64,000 bases of DNA, from contig LRMT01000042.1 of assembly GCA_001725945.1 (NCBI GenBank), positions 1 to 64,000 of the forward strand, written 5' to 3'. Each line of letters starts with the position of its first letter. Positions within the stretch are counted from its first letter, which is position 1. The notes beneath the pieces are model-generated. The model ran no database searches. It worked only from the letters and a program-made list of their open reading frames with translations, and had not been told where the DNA came from. Made by a program: the position numbers and the translations under genes. Shown piece after piece: positions 37,926 through 47,220 of the stretch. Source of the DNA: Cupriavidus sp. UYMMa02A. GTDB lineage: Bacteria; Pseudomonadota; Gammaproteobacteria; Burkholderiales; Burkholderiaceae.

Positions 37926-38711
37926 CGTCGATGACGAATTCTGTTCCTGGAGCATGGATTGCAGCAGCAACTCCAATGGCGCGCAGGAAACCTTGAATAT
38001 GCCGTGATAAGGGTGTGTTAATTCCAGAATGAGAAAGCTGGCGCTTGCTATGGCGACAGCACCCAGAAACATAAAGACCAACGCGACCATATGTCCGCCA
38101 CTGAAGCTGCCGTAAAGAAAGAACAGCAGACACGCCCAACCAAATACAATGACAAGGAGTAGGGTTGGAACCTGATTTGAGAGACTGCGAACAATATTGG
38201 CTTGCACATTGAAAAAATTGCCAGAATAGTCGCGAAGTGTTTTTAGATCATCGCGGGTCATATCTTTGAAGCTGGCAGAGATTTCGTTTATCTCGAGCAG
38301 TTTGCCGACATCCTCGAAAAGTTGGTTGTAATTGATCTGGTCACCATGCTTGTGACCATTCTTCGGCCAATAACGACCCAGCAGGCCGACAACAAGCTCG
38401 CGCAATATCATTCTGGGACTCGCGGACACTTCAGGGACGTGTTTTAGCAAGAGATCGATATTGGCTATCGCGCTGACGAGCGAGTTCAGATCAGCCTGGT
38501 GGTTGTTGAATGTGGCATAAGAGGAGGATACAAGCAGACCCAGAACGATAGCGAAGAGCGTTCCGATCAGCGAGGAGATCGACCTGATTGCATCTGTGGA
38601 AAGGTCAATATCGATGGCGAAAAGCGTATGCGCGTAGACGCCTGCAATGGCACAGAAAAAAGTGATCATGGCAATGGCGAAGCAGCGACCGAAGATACTC
38701 ATCAGATTCAT
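37821..38711 (-). CDS. DUF4239-type membrane protein with TetR-derived C-terminus
   Basis: 296 residues from ATG 38711. N-terminal helices: FAIAMITFFCAIAGVYAHTL, then AIRSISSLIGTLFAIVLGLL; middle: FNNHQADLNSLVSAIANIDL and RELVVGLLGRYWP; C-terminal helices: QVPTLLLVIVFGWACLLFFL and VALVFMFLGAVAIASASFLI. This pattern fits DUF4239 (bestrophin-like) proteins. The last 25 or so residues (PQMANHRKRVGAERRERMS) are the start of a TetR gene read in the same frame, so the normal C-terminus was replaced or fused. The gene is lower in GC than its neighbours. Confidence 0.75.
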   Translation of the reverse strand: MNLMSIFGRCFAIAMITFFCAIAGVYAHTLFAIDIDLSTDAIRSISSLIGTLFAIVLGLLVSSSYATFNNHQADLNSLVSAIANIDLLLKHVPEVSASPRMILRELVVGLLGRYWPKNGHKHGDQINYNQLFEDVGKLLEINEISASFKDMTRDDLKTLRDYSGNFFNVQANIVRSLSNQVPTLLLVIVFGWACLLFFLYGSFSGGHMVALVFMFLGAVAIASASFLILELTHPYHGIFKVSCAPLELLLQSMLQEQNSSSTREVHPNDQSGVESPQPQMANHRKRVGAERRERMS

Positions 38712-38916
38712 CCAAACTATCGTACTGGTCCAAAAGTGAACGCGCCGTCACGACGCCAACACTGGGTTGACGGTTCGCGAAGTGCGGCAGCTCAGCGCCA
38801 TCCGACCTAGAGAGATGTGGCGTGGTTGCCGCACCCGAGTGAGCGCGTGTTGCGGCATGCACGCGAAGCCGGCCCCTTTGCGATCGGGGTGTTGCATTTT
38901 ACAGAATATAACAACC

Positions 38917-38927
38917 GTCAGGATGAC
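38917..38927. promoter_or_regulatory. Putative TetR operator, GTCAGGATGAC
   Basis: Palindrome GTCA-GGA-TGAC, 30 bases before the first possible start of the pqiA-like gene and just downstream of a TATAAC (38907-38912) that may be its -10. The same 11-mer occurs at 58567 and, reversed, at 50890. Function is inferred from position and recurrence. Confidence 0.55.
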
Positions 38928-38957
38928 GTATTGGTTAGTTTGTAGCAAAATGCCGGA

Positions 38958-39713
38958 ATGTTGAAAGATTCGAGTGGGCCCGCTCACAGCTTGTCTTCCG
39001 CACCGGCGCCCATGACCATCCCCGCACACTCCCTGCATCAGAACCGCTTACCGCCGCAAGCCCGACAACAAGGCTCGCAACGGCTAGTCGCCTGTGAGCA
39101 CTGCGACGCTCTCCATACGCGCGTGGCACTGAAGGCGGGCGAACGTGCGGCGTGCGTTCGCTGTGGCGGCGCGCTGTATCGCGATAGCTCGCATATCTAT
39201 CGGCGGCTGCTGCCGCTCGTGGTGACCGCTCTGATCCTGTTTCTGATCTCGAACGCGTGCCCGATTGTGGTGATGGAACTCAAGGGATCGTGCACCGAGA
39301 CCACGCTATGGGGCGCAGTACAGGCACTCTACGCGGACGACATGGCGATAGTGGCGATGCTTGTGTTCGCCACGACTATCCTGTTTCCGTTGGTCGAATT
39401 GCTCTTGATGTGCTACGTGCTTGTGCCGATGGCGCGACGCCGCAAGCCGGCTGGGTTCGACCGTATCGTACGTGGCATCCGCCAGACGCGTCCGTGGGGC
39501 ATGATTGAGGTGTTCATGATCGGCGTTCTTGTCACAGTGGTGAAGCTCTCCACCATTGCGCAGGTACTACCTGGTGTGGCCCTCTGGTCGTTCGGGGCGC
39601 TTGTAGTCGTTCTTGCCGCCATCGTGTCCTTCGACCCGCGCGAACTGTGGCACTACCTCGATGCGCGCGGTACCGCCGGTGTGCCGTCCCGCCGGCCGGA
39701 TGCCGCATCATGA
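38958..39713 (+). CDS. Paraquat-inducible protein A-like (first PqiA domain)
   Basis: About 233 or 251 residues, depending on start: ATG 38958 (MLKDSSG...) or ATG 39012 (MTIPAHSLHQ). A zinc-ribbon-like pair (CEHCDALH, CVRCGGALYR) precedes four membrane helices (RRLLPLVVTALILFLISNAC, AMLVFATTILFPLVELLLMC, IEVFMIGVLVTVVKLSTI, FGALVVVLAAIVSFDPRELW). Each half of E. coli PqiA has this layout; here it is a separate gene. PqiA-type proteins work with MCE protein PqiB in lipid movement between the membranes. The first start lies inside a leader shared with 49620 and may be an evolutionary leftover. Confidence 0.88.
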   Translation: MLKDSSGPAHSLSSAPAPMTIPAHSLHQNRLPPQARQQGSQRLVACEHCDALHTRVALKAGERAACVRCGGALYRDSSHIYRRLLPLVVTALILFLISNACPIVVMELKGSCTETTLWGAVQALYADDMAIVAMLVFATTILFPLVELLLMCYVLVPMARRRKPAGFDRIVRGIRQTRPWGMIEVFMIGVLVTVVKLSTIAQVLPGVALWSFGALVVVLAAIVSFDPRELWHYLDARGTAGVPSRRPDAAS

Positions 39714-40384
39714 ACGCGATTCAATCGCCTCACGCTACCGCCACGTCGCACGGACTGCTGTCATGCCACGCTTGCGATCTGCTCAGTCCAATGAGGCTCG
39801 AGGGCGAACCGTGTCCGCGCTGCGGCGCCGTACTGCATCATCGGAAGCCGGCCAGCGTGACGCGCGCCTGGGCCTTCTTGCTGGCAGCCTACCTCCTGTA
39901 TATCCCGGCCAATCTGCTGCCGATCATGGTGACGCAGTCGATTTTCGGCACGCAGCGCGACACCATCATGTCCGGCGTGGTCTTCCTGTGGCTCTCCGGT
40001 TCGCACATGCTGGCCCTCGTGGTGCTGATCGCCAGCGTTATCGTACCGCTGGTCAAGATGACTATTTTGACGCTGTTGCTGCTATCGGTGCGCTGCAAAT
40101 CGACCTGGCGTATCCGTGAGCAGACCGGGCTCTATGCACTCGTCGAAATCATCGGCCGGTGGTCCATGCTCGACATTTTCGTGGTGGCACTACTAGCCTC
40201 GCTGGTGCGGGTCGGGACGTTGGCCACGATCACCCCAGGGGGCGGGGCCGTCGCGTTTGCCTCGGTCGTAGTTCTGACCATGCTCTCGTCACTGAGCTTT
40301 GATCCTCGCCTGTTGTGGGATGCAGTCGAGACCTCGCCGTCTTCCATCCAATATTCGCTCTCGGACTATGACGGAACACATTGA
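39710..40384 (+). CDS. Paraquat-inducible protein A-like (second PqiA domain)
   Basis: Starts at ATG 39710, overlapping the first pqiA stop (ATGA). 224 residues: zinc-ribbon-like CHACDLLSP and CPRCGAVLHH, then helices AWAFLLAAYLLYIPANLLPI, HMLALVVLIASVIVPLVKMT, LYALVEIIGRWSMLDIFVVA and VAFASVVVLTMLSSLSFDP. Together with the previous gene it makes a split PqiA. The 3' end overlaps pqiB by 17 bases, so all are translated together. Confidence 0.9.
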   Translation: MNAIQSPHATATSHGLLSCHACDLLSPMRLEGEPCPRCGAVLHHRKPASVTRAWAFLLAAYLLYIPANLLPIMVTQSIFGTQRDTIMSGVVFLWLSGSHMLALVVLIASVIVPLVKMTILTLLLLSVRCKSTWRIREQTGLYALVEIIGRWSMLDIFVVALLASLVRVGTLATITPGGGAVAFASVVVLTMLSSLSFDPRLLWDAVETSPSSIQYSLSDYDGTH

Positions 40385-41999
40385 TCGTCTCCCGCCCGCC
40401 GGCCTGCCGCAGCCTGAACGCAAGCCTCCTGCACGTTGGCTACCCTCCATCGTCTGGCTGATCCCCATCATTGCGGCGGTGGTCGGGCTTTCGCTGCTCA
40501 TCACCGCACTCATTTCGCGCGGGCCCGAGATCACTGTCACGTTTCGTACTGCCGAAGGGCTGACGCCGGGAAAGACGGCCGTGCGCTACAAGGACCTCGA
40601 TATCGGTGTAGTCAAGTCGGCACGGCTGGCAGCGGACCGCTCTCACGTGATCGCGACGATTGCTCTTACCAAGGATGCCAGGAGCTTCGCCGCGGCCGAC
40701 ACACGGTTCTGGGTGGTTCGGCCGCGCTTTGCCATCAGCGGCGTGTCCGGTCTGGAGACGCTGCTGTCCGGCGCATACATCGGGGTGGATGCAGGGAGGT
40801 CTGCCGAGACGTCGCATAGGTTCACCGGGCTCGAAGCTCCGCCTGTTATCACTTCCGACTCCTCGGGCAGCCAGTTCGTGCTCCATGCGCAAGACCTGGG
40901 CTCGCTCGATATCGGCTCGCCGCTCTTCTATCGTCGTGTGCAGGTCGGCCATGTCGTGGCGTATCAGCTCGAGCCGAACGGCCGCGACATCACGCTGCGG
41001 GTCTTCGTCAACAAGCCATATGAAAAGCTTGTCACCGCCGATACGCGCTTCTGGCACGCCAGCGGCGTCGATCTCAAGCTCGACGCTAATGGGCTGAAGT
41101 TGTCCACGCAGTCGCTTGTCACCGTGATGCTTGGCGGCGTCGCCTTCCAGGCGCCGGAGCACTCGACCGTGCGAAAAGCGGCCGCGGAGAACACCGAGTT
41201 CCTGCTGGCTGCGGATCAGTCCGAAGCAATGAAGGAACCGGAGGAACTTGCCCCGGCGCTGGCAGTGCTCAACTTCGATCAGTCCGTGCGCGGACTGTCT
41301 CCAGGCGCCCCAGTCGATTTCCGTGGCGTAACCGTTGGCCAGGTGCGCTCTATCGGGATCGAATACCAGAGTGACAAGAAGGCCTTCCGCATGCCGGTCG
41401 TGGTGGAGCTTTATCCGTCTCGCATGGGTCTGCACGAGAAGGATGTCGCTGACGACATGCGCAAACGCGCCATCGTGCAAAGCCTGGTGCAGCGCGGCAT
41501 GCGGGCGCAGTTGCGCACCGGCAACCTGCTGACCGGCCAGTTGTTTGTGGCGCTCGATTTCTTTCCGAAAGCGTCTTTGCCGACTGACCTGAATCTGAAC
41601 GCGTCGCTGCCTGAATTCCCGACCACACCCGGTACCTTCGACGAACTGCAAGCGAAGCTTGGCGATATCGTGACCAAGATGGGCAAGGTGCCGTTCGACC
41701 AGATCGGGCAGGACGCCCGTACGGCGATGGTGACCATGAACAAGATGCTCGGCAACGCGGACAAGCTGGTGACACAGGTCAATGGCGACGTGGCTCCACA
41801 GGTGCTCGCTGCTCTGCAGGATGCGCGGCGTACGCTCGCCACGGCCAATGAAGCGCTGGGGCCGGACGCATCACTTCAGCAGGATACGCGACGAATGATG
41901 CAGGAACTCACCCGAACGGCGGCTTCGCTGCGCATGCTCACCGACTATCTCGAGCGGCACCCGGAAGCACTACTGAGCGGGAGAAGGGAAGAGAAATGA
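40368..41999 (+). CDS. pqiB: MCE-domain lipid transport protein PqiB
   Basis: Intact, 543 residues. One N-terminal membrane helix (WLPSIVWLIPIIAAVVGLSL), then three MCE domains: ITVTFRTAEGLTPGKTAVRY with KDLDIGVV, SQFVLHAQDLGSLDIGSPLF with YRRVQVGHV, and NFDQSVRGLSPGAPVDFRGV with TVGQV. A C-terminal helical part (FDQIGQDARTAMVTMNKMLG, ATANEALGPDASLQQDTRRM) would form the long tube seen in PqiB. It spans the periplasm and carries phospholipid between membranes. Preceded by split pqiA and followed by pqiC, as expected. Confidence 0.93.
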   Translation: MTEHIDRLPPAGLPQPERKPPARWLPSIVWLIPIIAAVVGLSLLITALISRGPEITVTFRTAEGLTPGKTAVRYKDLDIGVVKSARLAADRSHVIATIALTKDARSFAAADTRFWVVRPRFAISGVSGLETLLSGAYIGVDAGRSAETSHRFTGLEAPPVITSDSSGSQFVLHAQDLGSLDIGSPLFYRRVQVGHVVAYQLEPNGRDITLRVFVNKPYEKLVTADTRFWHASGVDLKLDANGLKLSTQSLVTVMLGGVAFQAPEHSTVRKAAAENTEFLLAADQSEAMKEPEELAPALAVLNFDQSVRGLSPGAPVDFRGVTVGQVRSIGIEYQSDKKAFRMPVVVELYPSRMGLHEKDVADDMRKRAIVQSLVQRGMRAQLRTGNLLTGQLFVALDFFPKASLPTDLNLNASLPEFPTTPGTFDELQAKLGDIVTKMGKVPFDQIGQDARTAMVTMNKMLGNADKLVTQVNGDVAPQVLAALQDARRTLATANEALGPDASLQQDTRRMMQELTRTAASLRMLTDYLERHPEALLSGRREEK

Positions 42000-42631
42000 T
42001 GAAACGCCTGACGATACTATTTCCAATGGCGGTTGCGGCCGCCGCCTTGATGAACGGCTGCGCGTCGCCCGAGCCGCGCTACTACACGCTGGCTGCGGAT
42101 TCCACGAACGCCGCGACGGACGTGGTCGGGCGAGACACTCGGACAGAGCGTCCACTATGGATCGAAGTCAGGCCGGTGCGGGTGCCGGAACGCCTGAATC
42201 GGACTCAGCTGGTGGTGCGTGACGGTATCACTGGCGGCGTCAAGCTGTTCGACTCATCACGCTGGACGTCTCCATTGCCGGACGAGCTACGTGATGCGTT
42301 GTCGCAGCAACTTCAATCGACCCTTGATGCGGTAGATGTCTACCAACAGGGATTGTCTGCGACGCGGCCAGCGTTCCGTGTGACAACGGAAGTGGTCAGC
42401 CTTGACGCCGAGGTAGGTAGGCATGCCGCGGCAACGATCACGTGGACTGTGCGGCGACTGCCGGACGGTAAGGTCCTGAGCGGGCGCACCGAAGCAGAAG
42501 CGCCCGCACCTGGACAGCTGGATGGCGTGGTACAGGCATATCGGCAGATCCTCGCCGCGACTGCAGCCGACATAGCAGCCGGCGTGAAATCCCTTGTCGT
42601 CAATGATCGGTTGCGACACCTCGAGGGGTAG
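41996..42631 (+). CDS. pqiC: PqiC-family outer-membrane lipoprotein (DUF330/ABC-type transport auxiliary)
   Basis: Intact, 211 residues, starts MMKRLTILFPMAVAAAALMN with lipobox NGC; the start overlaps the pqiB stop by four bases. Motifs: SPEPRYYTLAADS, the family's signature opening, then RPLWIEVRPVRVPERLNRTQ, WTSPLPDELRDALSQQLQ. PqiC anchors the PqiB tube to the outer membrane. Last gene of the pqi-like operon. Confidence 0.9.
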   Translation: MMKRLTILFPMAVAAAALMNGCASPEPRYYTLAADSTNAATDVVGRDTRTERPLWIEVRPVRVPERLNRTQLVVRDGITGGVKLFDSSRWTSPLPDELRDALSQQLQSTLDAVDVYQQGLSATRPAFRVTTEVVSLDAEVGRHAAATITWTVRRLPDGKVLSGRTEAEAPAPGQLDGVVQAYRQILAATAADIAAGVKSLVVNDRLRHLEG

Positions 42632-43162
42632 ACTGGTCGCCGCAGCTTCCAAGGGAGGAGGGCAGCCATGCGTATCAGCTTGCAACGCGTAGTGCAGCGC
42701 GAAGGGGTGCCCGCCACCGTCACCGAAATAGCCCAGTTCGCGAGCGGTGGCGTTGATGTGGGCTCGCTCGGCCTGCATCTGGAGGAGGCGAAGTCATTGC
42801 TAGGCAGTTGCCCGAACCAGCGTTTGTCCCACGTGCGGGCACAGACCGTCAACGTCCTGCAAGAGGTATTGCCGCGCTGCGCCTCGCGCCACCTTGGATT
42901 CATGCTGATTCTGCTCTTGCTCGAATCGTCCCTGCGCCCGCGTCTCGATCTTCGCCTTCGCTTCGGCCAACGCCTTCGGTCGCGCTTCGCGCCGTGCGAT
43001 CTCCGCTGTCACGGATAGTGTCGGCGCCCGCAGTGGGCGTCCGACGTTCCCCGCTGCGGCCGAGCATGCCCGCGCGATGATCGGCGTAGTGTATTTCTTC
43101 CGATTGCCGCCACAATACGCACGAAAATAATGCTGCAAGCACGGTCTGCCTCAACTTGTCGC
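42632..43162 (-). other. Region with decayed coding sequence, possibly transposase-derived
   Basis: No intact gene. On the minus strand a charged coiled-coil-like stretch (KALAEAKAKIETRAQGRFEQ, around 42890-42990) resembles the Lys/Glu-rich linker of some IS5/IS1182-type transposases, but nothing before or after confirms it. The TetR gene at 43163 continues into this region after a frame correction (VSLCDGVQFSRMCDPQAVSD to about 43080). I see no terminal repeats. Confidence 0.3.
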
Positions 43163-43711
43163 TCACCGCCTGCGGATCGCACATTCTGGAGAACTGCACA
43201 CCATCGCACAGGCTGACCAAGCCGAGCGCGAGGCGTCCGCCTGCAGGGGCAATGGCCTGCCGTCGCGCTCCGACAACGTGCGGAGGTACGCGCTGAACTG
43301 GTCGAGCTTTTCGTGCCGTAAGGCGTTAAGGCGCTCCTGAAACGCGGTGTCTCGGCACGCGAGTAGCTCGGCCTCGACCCAAAGCGGAAACCAGTCGTGG
43401 TCGCAAAAATGTTGGCTGAAGTACACGATGGCGCGCGCCTTCATTTCCGCGGACGTGCCGCCCTCTTTCATGAGAGCCTGAAGATTGGCCCGTGCCCTAA
43501 TGTTGTCGCGGCGCAGCAATTCGATCAGCAACTCCGGTTTTCCGCCGAAATTCGAATAGAACGCGCCGCGCGTATAGCCGGCCGCCTCAGCGATGTCCTC
43601 CACGCTTGTTGCGGCCAATCCCTTCTTTACGAACATCTTCCACGCAGCCTCAAGCAGGCGCTCTCGCGTCTGCGCTCTGCGCTGTGCGTGTGTCAGGCGT
43701 TCCCGCTTCAT
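43163..43711 (-). CDS. TetR-family regulator (second; C-terminus frameshifted)
   Basis: Start at 43711 (MKRERLTHAQRRAQTRERLL). HTH: AWKMFVKKGLAATSVEDIAE, AAGYTRGAFYSNFGGKPELL, clearly TetR. As written it is 182 residues and ends abnormally (SPECAIRRR). A missing base near 43225 would let it go on with VSLCDGVQFSRMCDPQAVSD and KLRQTVLAALFSCVLWRQ, giving a normal length of about 205-215. It lies between the pqi and fabI operons. The palindrome GTCAGATGAC at 43766 upstream has a two-base centre and may be its own operator. Confidence 0.82.
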   Translation of the reverse strand: MKRERLTHAQRRAQTRERLLEAAWKMFVKKGLAATSVEDIAEAAGYTRGAFYSNFGGKPELLIELLRRDNIRARANLQALMKEGGTSAEMKARAIVYFSQHFCDHDWFPLWVEAELLACRDTAFQERLNALRHEKLDQFSAYLRTLSERDGRPLPLQADASRSAWSACAMVCSSPECAIRRR

Positions 43712-43884
43712 GGCATAACGTACTGGTCAGGCCGCATTCTGCGGTGCCGCCACATGGGCGCGCGTGTCAGATGACGGATTTCGCAATGATTCCCTCACAA
43801 CGGATTTGACAGTCTCATGCCCCATCCCAGATGGTTCGCGCAAACTCCGAGTTGATTCATGACATTGCGAATTCGTAAACATCG

Positions 43885-44190
43885 TTAGCGCGTACCGGGC
43901 AGGGTAGTCCGCACCTGACATTTCGCCTCGGCTGCGTTGCTCACATCCCAGAACGAAAGGATGTGCACGCTGAGGCGGCAGCGATGCCAATACATTCCAT
44001 GCAGGCGTTGGCGTATGTTGTTCATCGTTATCCAGCTGCCGCCCTCGATGTCGACCAGCGCGGCAGGGTGGGCGTCGCTCTCGCCGATCAACTGGATATC
44101 GCGGCAGGCGGCATGCGAATAGCGAAATACGAGGGTGCGCAGATACTCGATCGTGGCTCTCGGAGGCAGTCCGATAATCAGTAACTTCAT
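43885..44190 (-). CDS. Small RRM-like protein of unknown function
   Basis: 101 residues, ATG at 44190, 24 bases after the fabI stop, no clear ribosome site. The order of elements resembles an RNA-recognition-motif fold: strand KLLIIGLPP, helix RATIEYLRTLVFRYS, strand DIQLIGES, strand AALVDIEGGSW, helix TMNNIRQRLHGMYWH, strand RLSVHILSF. The usual aromatic RNP residues are not strong. It follows FabI in the same direction and may be co-transcribed. Family assignment is an inference from pattern only. Confidence 0.5.
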   Translation of the reverse strand: MKLLIIGLPPRATIEYLRTLVFRYSHAACRDIQLIGESDAHPAALVDIEGGSWITMNNIRQRLHGMYWHRCRLSVHILSFWDVSNAAEAKCQVRTTLPGTR

Positions 44191-44214
44191 AATGGCGCTC
44201 GCACAAAGGATGGG

Positions 44215-44996
44215 TTAGCCGTTCATGATGCTGACGCCACCATCGACGAAGATGGTGTTGCCCGTCATCCGCCGCGCGTAGGGTGTCGACAGAAACGCGC
44301 AGGTGTAGCCGACGTCCATGATGTCGACCAGTTCGCCGATCGGTGCTTGCGCGGCCGCTTCGCTCAGCAGGAGATCGAAGTCCTTCAGCCCGGACGCTGC
44401 CCGCGTCTTCAACGGTCCAGGTGAGATCGGATGGACGCGGATGCGCTTCGGGCCGAGTTCGTGCGCGAGATAGCGGCAGGTCGCTTCGAGCGCCGCCTTC
44501 ACTGGGCCCATCAGGTCGTAATTCGGTACGACGCGAGTCGCACCGAGGTAGCTCATCGCAAAAGGGAGCCGCCTTCATCCATTAAAGGCGCGACGAGACG
44601 CGCCATACGGATGAACGAGTGACACGAGATGTCCATCGCTTGCGCGAAGCCTTCCGCCGTACTGTTCAACAGACCGCCTTGCAGATCGTTCTTCGGTGCG
44701 AACGCGATTGAATGGATGGCGACGTCGAGCCGTCCCCACGTCTCGCGAATCGAATCGAAGACGTTATCGAGTTCGCCAGGTTTCGATACATCGAGCGTCA
44801 AGCCAATCGAAGCGCCCAATTCCCGCGCGAGCGGTTCAACGTAAGTCTTTGCCTTTTCGTTCTGATACGTGACGGCGAGTTCCGCCCCAAGCTCGCGGAA
44901 TGCCCGTGCACATCCATAAGCGATCGAGTGCTCGTTCGCGATGCCGACGATCAAGACCTTGCGGCCCGCGAGCGGTTGCGCAGAAAGCTTGTCCAT
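44215..44996 (-). CDS. fabI: Enoyl-ACP reductase FabI (frameshifted)
   Basis: Start at 44996 (MDKLSAQPLAGRKVLIVGIA), five bases from the acetate kinase stop. FabI cofactor loop GIANEHSIAYGCARAFRELG, then DVSKPGELDNVFDSIRETWG, IHSIAFAPKNDLQGGLLNST. A base is missing near 44570; next frame MSYLGATRVVPNYDLMGPVK contains the FabI active-site Tyr and Lys (Y-x6-K), and ends TGNTIFVDGGVSIMNG. Corrected length 260 residues. It reduces enoyl-ACP with NADH. Location inside the acyl-phosphate operon suggests a specialised second FabI rather than the housekeeping one. Confidence 0.88.
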
Positions 44997-44998
44997 GC

Positions 44999-46175
44999 TT
45001 ACCCCTCCAGGCAGCGCAGTGCGTGCCGGGCAATCATCAGTTCTTCGTTGGTCGGGATGACCCAGACATCGACAGCGCTTTGCGGATCGCTGATGCGCGG
45101 TCCGTGCTTCGCGTTTGCCTGCGGGTCGAGCGAGACGCCAAGCCATGCCGCCGAGCGACACACCCGCTCGCGCACGGGGGCCGCATATTCGCCAATACCC
45201 GCCGTGAAGACGATCGCATCGAGCGCCGAGCGCGGCCGTGAGCGAACCTATTTCGCGCGAGATCCGATAGCAGAAGAGGTCGACGGCAATGGCCGCAGCG
45301 GGCGCGTCGCTCGTGAGCAGCGTGCGCATGTCGCTCGAAATGCCGGAGACGCCAAGCAGGCCAGAGCGCTTGTAAAGCAGTGATTCGATCGCATGGGCAT
45401 CCATGTGAGCCTCCTCCATCATCCACAGCACCACCCCCGGATCGAGGCTTCCCGAGCGAGTGCCCATGACGAGCCCTTCGACGGCCGTGAAGCCCATCGT
45501 ACTGGCGACACTCTTGCCGTGATGCAGCGCCGTCATGCTCGCGCCATTGCCGAGATGCAGCACCACTGTCCTGCCGTAGGCGGCGCGCTCGTCGTATTGT
45601 GGCAAGACACTTGCGACGTACTCATAGGAGAGACCATGAAAGCCGTAGCGCCGAACGCCGCGCTGGGTGATCTCGGGTGGCAGCGCGAAGCGGGTCGCCA
45701 CGTCGGGCTGCGTATGGTGGAACGCCGTGTCGAAGCATGCTATTTGCGGTACCCCCGCGTTGCTCGCCTGGATCGACCGGATCGCCGCGAGGTTATGCGG
45801 CTGATGCAGCGGCGCGAGGGGAATGAGCGCTTCCAGTTCGGCCATCACTTTCGCATCGACGCGTACGGGCGCCGAATAACGTTCACCACCGTGCACGACG
45901 CGATGGCCGACGGCGAGCAGGCTGGCGTCGCCTGCGTGTCCACGTAGCCATTCCAGCAGGAATGCAATCGCCTTGTCACGGCCGAGACATTCGCCCTCCG
46001 GCCAGCGCTTGTCGTCGATGATCTCGCCGCTTTGCCGTTTGACCTGAAAGCGCGGGTTGGTGTAGATCTCCTCGAGCTTGCCGCCGGCGATCGGGTCAAG
46101 CGTGCCGTTGGTCGCCGCGAATACATGAAACTTGATGCTGGATGACCCCGCATTGATGACAAGAATAACGTCCAT
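44999..46175 (-). CDS. ackA: Acetate kinase (frameshifted)
   Basis: Start at 46175 (MDVILVINAGSSSIKFHVFA), the acetate/butyrate kinase opening. Further motifs: AVGHRVVHGGERY, PLAPLHQPHNLAAIRSI, ACFDTAFHHTQPDVA, YGFHGLSYEYV, VLHLGNGASMTAL and GTRSGSLDPGVVLWMM. Near 45225 two bases are missing (or one is extra) within GGC repeats; the next frame holds LDAIVFTAGIGEYAAPVRER and ends ARHALRCLEG. Corrected length about 392 residues. It makes ATP from acetyl-phosphate. Its gene lies between pta and fabI. Confidence 0.9.
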
Positions 46176-46186
46176 GCATGAACCCC

Positions 46187-47128
46187 TTAAACGAGGGCGA
46201 TAGAAGGCTTCTCGCGTCGCGCAGGTGCGACGAGCGAAGCCACCGCGCACGACGCGAGCCGCGTGATCACCGAATCGGCACGGCTGGTGAGAATGATGGG
46301 AACCCTCGCGCCAAGCACGATGCCGGCAGCATCCGCACCGGCAAGAAATGACAGGCTCTTGGCGAGCAGATTGCCTGCTTCGAGGTTGGGTACGACGAGC
46401 ACGTTGGCATGCCCGGCCACTGGCGATAAAACGCCTTTTATCTTCGCAGCGTCTTCGCTGATCGCATTGTCGAGGGCGAGCGGGCCGTCGAGAATCCCAC
46501 CTGTGATCTGCTTGCGGTCGGCCATTTTGCACAATGCGGCGGCGTCGAGTGTCGACGGCACCTTCGAGTTCACGGTTTCCATCGCCGACAGGATCGCCAC
46601 CCGCGCGGATGGAAATTGCAATGCATGGGCGAGGTCGATGGCGTTCTGCACGATGTCACGCTTTTCATCGAGTGTCGGCGAGATGTTCACGGCTGCGTCG
46701 GTGATGATCAACGCGTCGGCCTGGCCGGGCACGTCCATCACGAAGCAATGGCTGACGCGCCGTTCGGTGCGCAGCCCGGTGCCTCGCGCGACGACCGCTG
46801 CCATCAGTTCATCCGTGTGCAGCGAACCTTTCATCAGTGCTTGCGCCTTGCCCTCGTGCACGAGTTGCACGGCGACCTCTGCCGCCGCGTGACTGTGTGG
46901 CACGTCGACGACGGGCAGATCGCCGAGGTCGAGGTTGCCTTCCCGTGCAGCCGCCTCGAGCTTTGCGCGCGGCGCCACCAGTATCGGCGCAATCAGACCG
47001 AGCCGCGTGGCTTCGATCACTGAGGACAAGGAGTCGTGATCGCATGGGTGCGCAACGGCAGTCGGTAATGGCGGCAACGTTGTCGCGAATGCGATCAGCC
47101 CCTCATATTTTTCGCGTTTGTGTTCCAT
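46187..47128 (-). CDS. Phosphate acetyl/butyryltransferase
   Basis: Intact, 313 residues (MEHKREKYEGLIAFATTLPP). PTA/PTB motifs: AVAHPCDHDSLSSVIEATRL, LMKGSLHTDELMAAVVARGT, FVMDVPGQADALIITDAAVN, GGILDGPLALDNAISEDAAK and ANVLVVPNLEAGNLLAKSLS. The short single-domain form is typical of phosphotransbutyrylase-like and bifunctional enzymes. It exchanges CoA for phosphate on an acyl group; with acetate kinase it makes ATP or, reversed, activates acids. Its 3' end is 11 bases before ackA. Confidence 0.9.
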   Translation of the reverse strand: MEHKREKYEGLIAFATTLPPLPTAVAHPCDHDSLSSVIEATRLGLIAPILVAPRAKLEAAAREGNLDLGDLPVVDVPHSHAAAEVAVQLVHEGKAQALMKGSLHTDELMAAVVARGTGLRTERRVSHCFVMDVPGQADALIITDAAVNISPTLDEKRDIVQNAIDLAHALQFPSARVAILSAMETVNSKVPSTLDAAALCKMADRKQITGGILDGPLALDNAISEDAAKIKGVLSPVAGHANVLVVPNLEAGNLLAKSLSFLAGADAAGIVLGARVPIILTSRADSVITRLASCAVASLVAPARREKPSIALV

Positions 47129-47220
47129 GTCGTGTGCCCTCGATTGACTAAACTTCGTGGAACCCGACAGCGATCAACCACCGGGCACGCGCGATCACAC
47201 GCGCTCTGTTGCTTCCGCTG

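Noticed and set aside
42800..43138. A complete transposase gene between pqiC and TetR
   Set aside because: Only one Lys/Glu-rich stretch resembles a transposase linker; no DDE residues, flanking repeats or full frame are present.
43766..43775. GTCAGATGAC upstream of the second TetR gene as a sixth copy of the common operator
   Set aside because: The centre is two bases instead of three, which would rotate the half-sites; kept only as a possible own operator of that TetR.
44553..46532. A 659-codon frame suggesting an acetate kinase-FabI fusion
   Set aside because: The middle 80 codons are out-of-frame kinase sequence; restoring bases near 45225 gives a normal acetate kinase stop at 44999 and a separate fabI start.
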